This document shows, piece by piece, positions 41,174 through 50,029 of a DNA stretch of 64,000 bases (position 1 is the stretch's first letter; the number at the start of each line of letters is the position of its first letter). The notes below the pieces were generated by a model. It was not told the DNA's origin. It saw only the letters and a list, made by a program, of their open reading frames with translations, and did no database searches. A program made the translations under genes and the position numbers. This DNA comes from Malachius bipustulatus. Lineage: Eukaryota > Arthropoda > Insecta > Coleoptera > Melyridae. The stretch is taken from positions 40,636,929 to 40,700,928 of the forward strand of contig OU342635.1 of assembly GCA_910589415.1 (NCBI GenBank), read 5' to 3'.

Positions 41174-41458
41174 TCCTGCCAAAAATTCAACCCTTCTCCT
41201 TCGGCGACGAGCCTTATTTCCTGGACCAGACCGTCACCGTGCAGTGCACGGTCATAACGGGCGACATGCCCGTGATTTTCTCTTGGATGTTGAACGGGAA
41301 ACCGATTCGAGATCGCGATGTCAACATCGGTTCGTTCGGGAAGAAAACGTCCGTGTTGAATGTCGATTCGGTCTCGGAAAATCATTCCGGAAACTACACA
41401 TGTCTCGCCAGCAATAACGCGGGGATCAGTAGTTATTCCACGGAGTTGATCGTGAAGG
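41174..41458 (+). CDS. Dscam1: Dscam1 variable exon 9.34
   Basis: 285 nt. VLPKIQPFSFGDE, VQCTVITGD, FSWMLNGKP, NYTCLASNNAG; Lys junction. Intermediate between the 9.21 and 9.23 types. Donor G|gtaatt; only 76 nt after 9.33. Confidence 0.95.
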
Positions 41459-41508
41459 GTAATTGGTTGTTTGATAATGGGATTTGATGAAGGCTCCGTG
41501 AGTAAGAA

Positions 41509-41590
41509 GCGCGTGACAAAATAGTGCGCATTAAAACAGCACATGAACACAATAACGCGCTATTTTGTTCGTGCGCTATTTTGTCACGTG
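41509..41590. repeat. Short inverted repeat between 9.34 and 9.35
   Basis: GCGCGTGACAAAATAGTGCG at 41509-41528 is nearly the reverse complement of GTGCGCTATTTTGTCACGTG at 41571-41590, and a further GCGCTATTTTGTTCG copy lies between. Looks like the tip of a small palindromic transposon or a stable RNA hairpin. Confidence 0.65.
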
Positions 41591-41742
41591 TTATTTAATT
41601 ACGTAGCCTTGAGGGGAATGATGTGCATGATGGGGATGAAAATACTTCTTCTCGTCTATCTTTTTTGCACTGAATTATCTTGTTTCAGAGGTGTTGCTGC
41701 AGTTGTTTGCTTGTTGTAATTGTTGTGATATTGTTATTTCAG

Positions 41743-42030
41743 TGGCCCCTCAGATTGCTCATTTCGATTTCGGGACCGAATCTATTAATGAAGGAGATAT
41801 GGTGTCGATTTTTTGTACCGTCAGTAAAGGGGACTTACCGATAGGAATTAGATGGACCTTGAATAATAGATCCGTTGATAATCTCGATGGTATATCTGTG
41901 ATGAGGACTAATAAAAGAATCAGTCAGCTCAGTATCGATTCAGTTCAAGACATCCACGTCGGGGAGTACACTTGTCTAGCGAAAAATAAAGCTGGGGTTG
42001 ATCATTATTCCTCCCAGTTACATGTAAATG
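41743..42030 (+). CDS. Dscam1: Dscam1 variable exon 9.35
   Basis: 288 nt. VAPQIAHFDFGTE, IFCTVSKGD, IRWTLNNRS, EYTCLAKNKAG. Related to 9.20/9.29 (VMRTNKRISQLSIDSVQ) although far 3'. Donor G|gtagta. Confidence 0.95.
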
Positions 42031-42114
42031 GTAGTACAGTTATTATTGTTCAGTTCTTAGATTTTTATTTTTTTCGCATCGTTCCTTTTTTTAAATCATG
42101 ACTCTCTTCCTCAG

Positions 42115-42402
42115 TTCCGCCACGTATCACTCCTTTTAATTTCGAGGGAAACCCGCTGAGTTCCGGACAGTACGCCCAAGTGAACTGTATGGTGTTCGAA
42201 GGTGATCTCCCGCTCGTCGTGGAGTGGAGCCTGGACGGCCGAAATTTAGACAGCCACGCTGACGTATCGATCTCGAAAGTGGGAAGACGTAGTTCGATTT
42301 TAACGATCGAGTCGATCTCGCATTTGAATTCCGGGAACTACACTTGCCTGGCGAGGAACGAGGCAGGAGAAACGACTTACACGGCTCAATTATTAGTCAA
42401 TG
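42115..42402 (+). CDS. Dscam1: Dscam1 variable exon 9.36
   Basis: 288 nt. VPPRITPFNFEGN, VNCMVFEGD, VEWSLDGRN, NYTCLARNEAG. GC-richer than its neighbours. Donor G|gttatt. Confidence 0.95.
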
Positions 42403-42448
42403 GTTATTATTTTACGTTAATCTAATTGTAGTTTTCTTTCACCTGTAG

Positions 42449-42742
42449 TTCCCCCGAGGATCACCCCTTTCTTTTTCGAGGATAATCCTCTCCAGTCCGG
42501 AGACTACGCCACGGTGCAATGCACGGTTTCTTCAGGAGATATGCCTGTTAGAATTAGTTGGAGTTTCAATGAGAGACCTGTTGAATCTGGTTCTGGTGTC
42601 GGTGTTATTGTAACAGCAGTCGGAAAAAGGAGCAGTTCTTTGAGTATCGAATCAGTTTCCTATGAACACGCTGGGAATTATACTTGTACAGGAAAAAATC
42701 GAGCCGGATTTGCCGAGTATAATGCAGTTTTACAAGTCAATG
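42449..42742 (+). CDS. Dscam1: Dscam1 variable exon 9.37
   Basis: 294 nt. VPPRITPFFFEDN, VQCTVSSGD, ISWSFNERP, a longer loop GSGVGVIVTAVGKRS, NYTCTGKNRAG. Only 46 nt after 9.36, the sole sub-minimal spacer in this cluster. Confidence 0.95.
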
Positions 42743-43455
42743 GTTCGATTTTATTATTTATCTGTTACTAAGTAATTCTACTTCATTCCCCCCTCCCCCC
42801 TCAACCCTCCATGTATGATTATTTTAGCTTCATTTATTATTTTTTCTCATTTACTTTATAGCGGGTGTAATCTCGACCAAATAGATTGAAGAGTAATAAT
42901 CGATATTTTAGTGTATACAGGGTGTATTTATATCGAAGCGAATATCAGGAAATGGTCCCTTGTCGAAAATTAAAAGGGGCCTTGTCCAGTTTTTTTTTTA
43001 CTTACACTCTTCGGAGCTACGCGCTCCAAAAGAAAGGGGTTAAAATAAAGTTCCTTGTTTCTTTCTGTAGAAATGTAGATGAGATAAAAAATGACATTTA
43101 GACCATAGACCATAAATTTTATTAATAAAAAGTCAAATTTTACTCTCCTTTTCGTTAATGGTTAATAACTCCTTGCTCTATCAAAAATTCTCATATATTC
43201 GCTGGAAAACTGACGAAAAAATTAACTTTTCAATAATAAAAATTATGCCCCACCTCATATTTTGTTTCACTTAAATTTTGAGAAGGAAAAACTATAAAAT
43301 GGTCCTTTAACCGTCTCTTTGTGAGCGCATGAATCTGATGTAGGGGTGGATGCTGCGAAAAAACTGACAAACATTCTTCATTTTCGATAAACAAACAAAT
43401 ATCCCCAGTCGATTTAAATGCAACCGGTAAATAGGTGTATGTATATTTTTTCCAG
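42743..43455. other. Spacer 9.37-9.38
   Basis: 713 nt. Contains a TATACAGGGTGT start near 42914 typical of dispersed insect repeats, followed by diverged sequence; element limits not found. No exon seen. Confidence 0.4.
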
Positions 43456-43743
43456 TTTTACCTCACATAGCTCCGTTTGAGTTCAGTGAATCCCCGGTGC
43501 ATTCCGGTCAGGCGGCGCAAGTGACGTGTCTGGTGTCGGAAGGCGACCTGCCTCTGGACCTGACTTGGGAATTCCAGGGCAAGTCCCTGAGTTCGGATTT
43601 CGGTGTCAGCACGACGAAAATCGGCCAAAAGGCGAGTTTGCTTCTCATTGATTCGGTGTCGGAGGCTCAGAGTGGAAATTATTCTTGTAAAGCTAAGAAT
43701 AGAGCGGGCTTTGTCGAGTACACTGCTTCGTTGAACGTCTACG
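43456..43743 (+). CDS. Dscam1: Dscam1 variable exon 9.38 (last)
   Basis: 288 nt. VLPHIAPFEFSES, VTCLVSEGD, LTWEFQGKS, NYSCKAKNRAG. Ends LNVY|G, the only Tyr at the junction. Donor G|gtacct. Confidence 0.95.
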
Positions 43744-45826
43744 GTACCTATTTCATATTTTTTTTCACACTCGTCAGTAACGTTTCCCGGCGCGGCTTTT
43801 GGGCTGACATCCTTCTGGTTTGTGTTATTAATTAATAATTTTGTGTGGCTTCGTTCTCACGATTTCATTTCAGGCATTGCAATTAATTTTTTTAAGCGAC
43901 TTCAGCGACTCAGTTTCCCCGCTTGATTTCGTCTCACTATCTAATCGCTTTGTGTGTTGGTGGACATGAGAATCTCAGCGAGACCTTTTCTCGTTTTTTT
44001 TTATTCTTCCCTTCCTTGCCTATCCTCACTGTGCTGAGATTTAGGGATTCCCCTCTCCTTTACCTTTGCACTTCTTCTGTTCTTGTCTTTCTTAATTATC
44101 ATGCATGGTTTTTATTTAATTTATTTTGTCATTACATTTCATTTCTTTGTTATTTTTATTACATACAATATGGAGAAAGATGCACTTGGTTCCACTTTTT
44201 AAAAAATCAATTTCTGTAGCACCAATTTTAATGATACATGTTTAATAATGCAACGATACAAAACGAAAAGTGCATATTTCTTAATATTATTTTTTGAAGA
44301 GAGTCAAGACTAATATCAACGGTACCAATTAATTTGAAATGGTACCAAAATAATAATGACATCAACTGTTTCCTCAATACTTATTTTTGATGATATACCA
44401 TTTTTTTTTCTAGAAGCACGACATATATGTTACTAGTTCACAACCTAAGGGTGCTCATTTAAAGTCATCCGCAATTTGGTACCCCACCCAATTTCATAAC
44501 CAATAAGATCATAATTTCCTTACACCAATTTTACATTCATTTAACAAAAGCAGGCGACACAGATTTTGATGCCAAGCAGCAAATAAAAACATTTGATACC
44601 CTTGTTTTAGATTCAGAACACAACAGAATTGTTTACTCCAAATCGTGGTACCAATTTCCTAAGAGCTATAAAATCGTAAATTATTAATCTAAAGGTACCA
44701 ATTTTATCTTTAAATTCTTGAAGTAAAAACAGCTGGCTTTGATTTAATGCCGTCAGGTTCAGTTATATGAAGTACCAATTACACAAATGGTTCCACAATC
44801 AGGTACCAAATTAGCTGTCATTCTCAATTTTCGCCGCGAAATAACTTCAGTATGTATTTTTATATAGCTCTCTATGTAATATAAGAAATAAAGGTACCAA
44901 AAAGTGGTACTATTACTATTCCATTTAAGCGTTTATTTCGTGGTACGCAATTCACTTAACTTGTGGTGCAAATTATCAAACATTTTGCTTTATGGAACCA
45001 TGTTCACCAGATAACCACCACATCAACATTGGTACCCAATTAGGTTAGGTAATTTCACAAGGTACTAACCACTGGGGATATTTTTTTTCGTATACAAAAT
45101 TCATAGCAATTATTATATGTGAAAGTGGTACCACCCAAACCATGTCTAAATTTGGGTACCAATAAAAAAATCAATAATTTGGTAACTTTTACCCAAATTA
45201 TTTTATATGAATACCCAAACATATCTTATTTGTATTATAATTTAAAAGAACTCTGAAAAAATCAAAGGGGTACCAACTGAAGGTGTTGCTATAAGAAAAT
45301 TTAATTTGGTCTTTTAAAGCTTGAAAACCTTATAGGGGACTGAGATCGATCATCTTTCAGAATAAGGGTACCAAAGCTTAGCTTAACAATTATGGTACCA
45401 ATTCTGGGTACTTTTTTAAAATTTAACTAAAACAGTGTTGCCTACCTCACTAATTTACGTCTAATTTAAGATAACAAGCAGCTTTACTCTCTTCATTTGC
45501 TTTATAGTTAACATTTGGCACTTACTGCATGATTGGTAATTAAGGATTGTTGATGCTTGTTTTAATTTCACGTCACTATAACTTTAACGATTCACCAATT
45601 TCACAAGCATAAACATTCCTCTTTTCAAAAAAATCATCGTAGACATGCATGAATGGATGTTACAATAATTTAACAGGCCCCTGTACACTGCTCGTCAAAT
45701 ATTGGCGCAAGGTCACTTTTATCAACCTCTAACGCGGTTGAAAAGAAAAGAATGACACTTGCGTCGATTTGGCGGACATCTGCAGAGGGAAGTTGAATAA
45801 TTTCACTAACTAAAGAAAATTTTTAG
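43744..45826. other. Intron after exon-9 cluster with GGTACC array
   Basis: 2.1 kb without exons. Between 44321 and 45412 there are 13 exact GGTACC sites plus several GGTACT/GGTACG. The same hexamer spans many exon-9 donors (G|GTACC). Published work on Dscam places the exon-9 docking site in this intron; no specific docking sequence could be assigned by eye. Confidence 0.7.
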
Positions 45827-45946
45827 TTCCGCCAAGATGGATTTTAGAACCCACTGACAAAGCTTTCGCACAAGGTTCAGACGCTGCTGTCGAATGTAAA
45901 GCCGACGGATTCCCCAAGCCGGTCGTCGCTTGGAAAAAGGCTACCG
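45827..45946 (+). CDS. Dscam1: Dscam1 constitutive exon 10 (Ig8 N-half)
   Basis: 120 nt. The TT at its start joins the last G of exon 9 as Val, then PPRWILEPTDKAFAQGSDA and VECKADGFPKPVVAWKKATG: the B-strand Cys and core Trp of Ig8. Highly conserved relative to other insects. Donor G|gtaagt is consensus, in contrast to the exon-9 donors. Confidence 0.97.
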
Positions 45947-46007
45947 GTAAGTAGACGGTCACCTTACAGAACTGTCATGTCACTGTTGATGTCAATTTTG
46001 GTTCCAG

Positions 46008-46181
46008 GGGTTTCGCCGGGCGATTACAAAGATTTCAAAGCTAATAACCCTGACATTAAAGTTGAGGATGGAACTCTCACGATTAATAATATACAGAAAA
46101 CAAACGAAGGGTATTATTTGTGCGAAGCTGCTAACGGAATTGGACAAGGCTTATCTGCTGTGATATTGATCAGTGTTCAAG
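46008..46181 (+). CDS. Dscam1: Dscam1 constitutive exon 11 (Ig8 C-half)
   Basis: 174 nt. GVSPGDYKDFKANNPDIKVE, then NNIQKTNEGYYLCEAANGIG with the F-strand Cys, ending VILISVQ. The intron from exon 10 is 61 nt. Donor G|gtaaat. Confidence 0.97.
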
Positions 46182-46401
46182 GTAAATATACTTTCTACTA
46201 CGTTTTTATTAAGTCGCTTATCTCGTTTGTCTCTCTGTCTGCGGTACAAATCTTGCAATCGATTTTAAACTAACTTCTCAAAGAGCTAGATACTTGAAAC
46301 TTTAACCATGGCTCAGAACTGGAAGACAATGCGTATTTTTAAAAAGACGGCAATATGCATAATTGAGGAGATTTTAATATTAATCAACGTCTTTATTCTA
46401 G

Positions 46402-46801
46402 CACCCCCTCAGTTTGAGATAAAATTCAGGAACCAAACAGCCCGGAGGGGCGATCCAACGGTCCTGCAATGCGAGGCGAAAGGCGAAAAACCGATCGGCA
46501 TCTTGTGGAACATCCACAACAAACGACTGGAACCAAAGGGCGACAACCGTTACACAATTCGAGAGGAAATATTACCTAACGGCGTCCTCTCAGACCTCAG
46601 CATCAAACGCACAGAACGAATCGATTCGGCCCTTTTCACCTGCGTCGCCACCAACGCTTTCGGAAGCGACGACACCAGCATCAATCTAATCGTACAGGAG
46701 GTCCCGGAGGTTCCATACGGGTTGAAAGTACTCGATAAATCTGGCAGAAACGTTCAGTTATCCTGGGTCGCCCCTTACGATGGAAACGCACCAATTTCTA
46801 G
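46402..46801 (+). CDS. Dscam1: Dscam1 constitutive exon 12 (Ig9, FN1 start)
   Basis: 400 nt. APPQFEIKFRNQTARRGDP (Asn-Gln-Thr sequon), LQCEAKGEKPIGILWN, NRYTIREEILPNG and LFTCVATNAFG make Ig9; EVPEVPYGLKVLDKSGRN and QLSWVAPYDGNAP begin fibronectin III domain 1. Splits an Arg codon AG|A across the 57-nt intron that follows. Confidence 0.97.
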
Positions 46802-46858
46802 GTATGTTTCCGGTTACAATAGCCCACAAACGTTAATAAATATTACCCTCATTTTCAG

Positions 46859-47261
46859 ATATATGATCGAATATAAGTTGAGCAAAGCTAACTGGGACCA
46901 AAATACCGAACGAGTTTTAGTACCTGGCGAGCAAACCGAGGCCGGCGTGTTCACCCTGAAACCTGCCACCACGTATCATATCAGAATCGTCGCGCAGAAC
47001 GAAATAGGGACCAGCGATCCGTCCGAGACCGTCTCGATTATCACTGCCGAGGAAGTGCCAAGTGGACCCCCGACCAATATTAGAGTCGATACGACCGACC
47101 AGCATGCTTTGATCGTTTACTGGAAACCCCCCAAGAGGGACGATTGGAACGGCGATATTCTAGGCTATTATGTTGGATACAAACTGGCCAATGCGGAGAA
47201 GCCGTATTTGTTTGAGACCGTCGAGTTCAGCAAGGAAGAAGGCAATGAGCATCACTTGAAG
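46859..47261 (+). CDS. Dscam1: Dscam1 constitutive exon 13 (FN1 end, FN2 start)
   Basis: 403 nt. YMIEYKLSKANWDQN, FTLKPATTYHIRIVAQNEIG and SIITAEE finish FN1; VPSGPPTNIRV, VYWKPPKRDDWNGDILGYYV and FETVEFSKEEGNEHHLK lead into FN2. Ends on a codon boundary, AAG|gtttgt. Confidence 0.96.
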
Positions 47262-47354
47262 GTTTGTATTTAGAATCTGTTTAAAATGAATAATTGCTTG
47301 AAATAAAATATCGGAGTTCCCTTTTATGTTTATAAATCAACAAAACAATTCCAG

Positions 47355-47610
47355 ATATCCAATCTGAAGACATACACGCAATACTCGATCGTGGTTCAAG
47401 CTTACAACAAAGTTGGAGCGGGGCCTCTTTCTGATGATGTCAAGGCTTACACTGCGGAAGGTGTACCCGAGCAGCCCCCAGACAAGGCCACCTGTACGAC
47501 ATTGACGGCTCAGACTATTCGTGTCTCGTGGGTCTCTCCACCTTTGACTGCTGCTAACGGCGTTATCAAGGGATATAAGGTCATTTATGGGCCCTCTGAC
47601 ACTTGGTTTG
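47355..47610 (+). CDS. Dscam1: Dscam1 constitutive exon 14 (FN2 end, FN3 start)
   Basis: 256 nt. ISNLKTYTQYSIVVQAYNKV, GAGPLSDDVKAYTAEG close FN2; VPEQPPDKATCTTLTAQTIR, VSWVSPPLTAANGVIKGYKV and GPSDTWFG start FN3. Donor G|gtgagt. Confidence 0.97.
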
Positions 47611-47674
47611 GTGAGTGCCATTATAGAAATGTTTTGTACATAAATATAATTTCTTCCTTTTTCTTTTGAATTAG

Positions 47675-47830
47675 ATGAAAACACTAAAGACACGAAGATA
47701 ACCGCATCCAGCGAGACCATCCTCCACGGCTTGAAAAAGTACACGAACTACAGCATGGAAATCCTGGCTTACACTTCCGGAGGCGACGGAGTCCGGACCA
47801 CGCCCATCCATTGTCAAACGGAACAAGACG
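47675..47830 (+). CDS. Dscam1: Dscam1 constitutive exon 15 (FN3 end)
   Basis: 156 nt. DENTKDTKITASSETILHGL then YTNYSMEILAYTSGGDGVRT and HCQTEQD. Contains an Asn-Tyr-Ser sequon. Flanked by two 64-nt introns. Confidence 0.97.
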
Positions 47831-47894
47831 GTATAACTATCACTTTTTCTCCTAGTAAATTCTCCTCTAAGTAATAACCCGCACCCAATTACAG

Positions 47895-48197
47895 TACCCG
47901 AAGCACCCATCGCGGTAAAATCGTTGGTCATGTCGTCCGATTCGATCTTGGTCAGCTGGAAACCGCCCGTCGAACCAAACGGAATCGTCGAGTATTACAC
48001 TATCTATTACAAGCAAGCCGATTCGGAGGAAGCTCCCAAGTCTCAGAAAATCGTCCCTAACCTTAAAAATCAAAACCTCAACTACCAGGCGAAGGGATTA
48101 GATCCTAATGCGAAGTATGAATTCTGGGTGACAGCCGCTACAACCATCGGCGAGGGACAACCGACTAAGAAGGTCATCGTATCCCCTAACACTAGCG
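47895..48197 (+). CDS. Dscam1: Dscam1 constitutive exon 16 (FN4)
   Basis: 303 nt, encoding a complete fibronectin III domain in one exon: VPEAPIAVKSL, VSWKPPVEPNGIVEYYTIYY, YEFWVTAATTIGEGQPTKKV, ending SPNTS. Donor G|gtatgt. Confidence 0.97.
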
Positions 48198-48313
48198 GTA
48201 TGTATTATTTGATTATACGTGGATTCGAAAGACAAAGAGTTAGTATTAGTTATTTTTAGGGGGTGACTTTTCTTGCTTAAATTGATTAAATAAATATGTT
48301 ATTGATTTTCTAG

Positions 48314-48603
48314 TTCCCGCAAAGATAGCATCGTTTGACGACACGTTCACTGCCACTTACAAAGAGGACGTCACACTGCCTTGCCTGTCGGTCGGAGTCC
48401 CACCGCCGGTCATAACCTGGAAAATCAAGGGAGTCCAGTTCACGAACCAGGATCGAATCCGACAACAACCGGACGGGTCTCTCTTCATCCGGGACGTGAG
48501 CAGGACCGATGCCGGGGAGTATTCCTGTCACGTTGAGAACGATTACGGCCAGGACACCGTCACTCATCATCTGGTTGTGAACGCTCCACCTCATGCTCCT
48601 CAG
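48314..48603 (+). CDS. Dscam1: Dscam1 constitutive exon (Ig10)
   Basis: 290 nt. VPAKIASFDDTFTATYKED, LPCLSVGVPPPVITWKIKG, PDGSLFIRDVSRTDAGEYSC and HHLVVNAPPHAPQ: the tenth Ig domain, placed between FN4 and FN5 as is characteristic of Dscam. Ends CAG|gtatta on a codon boundary. Confidence 0.97.
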
Positions 48604-49189
48604 GTATTAGAGAATTGGTCATTTACAGTTTTTCTCGTGGTTTTCACTTCAATAAATATGTCTTCTGTCCAGCAATTTCCCCATCCAGCAATGGAAAAGC
48701 TGAAAATTTGGTTAAAAGTTTTAAGAATAGTTTAGGGAAATGTCTTCAATATTGGACGGATGTGAAGGGGCATTATCCACATGCAGAAGAATTTTGAAAT
48801 CCAACTTTTGTTTAGCAGAGTTTGTCTTGTAAATACAAGAAAAAAGTGCATTACCTGTGGCTAGTATAAATATAACGTTCTTCTGCTCTAAGGAGGGAAA
48901 GGGCTTTAGATCTCTCCCAGACCTTACAAGAAAGGTCTAGGAACCAAAAAAATTTAAGAAATTGAAAGGGAAGCTGCAGTCAGTCCGACTACTCTTTATT
49001 TTTTCAACTTACAAAGAAAGATACAACTGTAGAAAGCTGTGAAAACTTTGACCGCATATAAAAATGATGAAGTAAACTTTGATTCTCTATCACTCTAGAA
49101 TGATAAACACCATCAAATTGCAGTTTATTAGTTTATTATTTATTTAAATTAGTAATAATTGTTTCTGAGACTTATTGTAACTTTTCCAG
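48604..49189. other. Intron with retrotransposon fragment
   Basis: 586 nt. About 48672-48790 reads PSSNGKAENLVKSFKNSL in one frame. The remainder, 48800-49180, is unremarkable. Confidence 0.6.
48672..48794 (+). mobile_element. Ty3/gypsy-type integrase fragment
   Basis: An open frame contains PSSNGKAENLVKSFKNSL, which resembles the conserved end of the integrase catalytic core in Ty3/gypsy retrotransposons (HPxSNGxAER/N). Upstream core and downstream regions are absent and the frame stops at 48795. A dead fragment in a Dscam1 intron. Confidence 0.55.
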
Positions 49190-49401
49190 GTGACCCTGAC
49201 ATCAGCGACGACGAATTCTCTCACCATCAAGCTGAAACCTCACGAATTAGACACAGAACCGATCCACGGATACACCATCCATTACAAGCCCGAGTTCGGA
49301 GACTGGGAGACCGTTCAAGTTCAACCGAACGTCGAGAAATACACCCTGGAGAAGCTCCTCTGCGGCACCAGATACCAGATTTACGTCACCGCCTATAACA
49401 G
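49190..49401 (+). CDS. Dscam1: Dscam1 constitutive exon (FN5, first part)
   Basis: 212 nt. VTLTSATTNSLTIKLKPHEL, IHGYTIHYKPEFGDWETVQV, LEKLLCGTRYQIYVTAYN: most of FN5. Ends AG|gtactg within a Ser codon completed by the next exon. The following intron is 55 nt. Confidence 0.96.
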
Positions 49402-49456
49402 GTACTGCGTTGATTAATTTTGAACGATATATAATTAACGGAGCATTACTTTTCAG

Positions 49457-49633
49457 CATTGGAACAGGAGACCCGTCCGATAACCTCAACCCCAGAACGA
49501 GGGGCGAAAAACCGATCATTCCCAGCGTCGATAAGTTAATTGTAGTGTCTTCTAATAGTATCACGTTGCATCTCAGCGCTTGGTCTGACGGAGGTTGCCC
49601 CATGTTGTATTTCGTTATCGAACATAAGCGAAA
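49457..49633 (+). CDS. Dscam1: Dscam1 constitutive exon (FN5 end, FN6 start)
   Basis: 177 nt. SIGTGDPSDNLNPRTRGEKP ends FN5; SVDKLIVVSSNSITLHLSAW and GGCPMLYFVIEHKRK begin FN6. The boundary AA|gtaatt was set by phase; the split codon becomes Lys. Confidence 0.95.
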
Positions 49634-49862
49634 GTAATTAACGATGATTATTATTATGATTTAAATAAGAGATTGAGTCCTTTGATGAAACCGTCGTTCC
49701 TATGTAATATTTCTTCGTTAACCTAAAATTTATTATTTTAACGGCTCGATCAAGAGATAACAATAATGATTCCAATTTTCTTTTAAATGAATCTTGAAAA
49801 AGTTTCATCAAAGGATGCCCGCCCGCAACAAATTTTATTAACCTTAATTGCTTCCGTTTTAG

Positions 49863-50029
49863 AGCCAACACAGAATGGATCCAAGTTTCGAACAATGTCA
49901 AGCCGGGTCAGAATTTCGTCCTTCTCGATTTGGACCCGGCCGTCAGATACCATCTCCGAGTGACCGCTCACAATAACGCCGGTTTTACCGTCGCCGAATA
50001 CGAATTCGCCACTCTGACCGTTACTGGAG
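49863..50029 (+). CDS. Dscam1: Dscam1 constitutive exon (FN6 end)
   Basis: 167 nt. ANTEWIQVSNNVKPGQNFVL, YHLRVTAHNNAGFTVAEYEF and ATLTVTG complete FN6 just outside the membrane. The last G starts the Gly codon continued by either transmembrane exon. Donor G|gttagg. Confidence 0.96.

Noticed and set aside
24690..41460. Many minus-strand open frames lying over the exon-9 variants
   Set aside because: They mirror the repeated Ig7 exons and inherit their length from codon bias; none has conserved features of its own.
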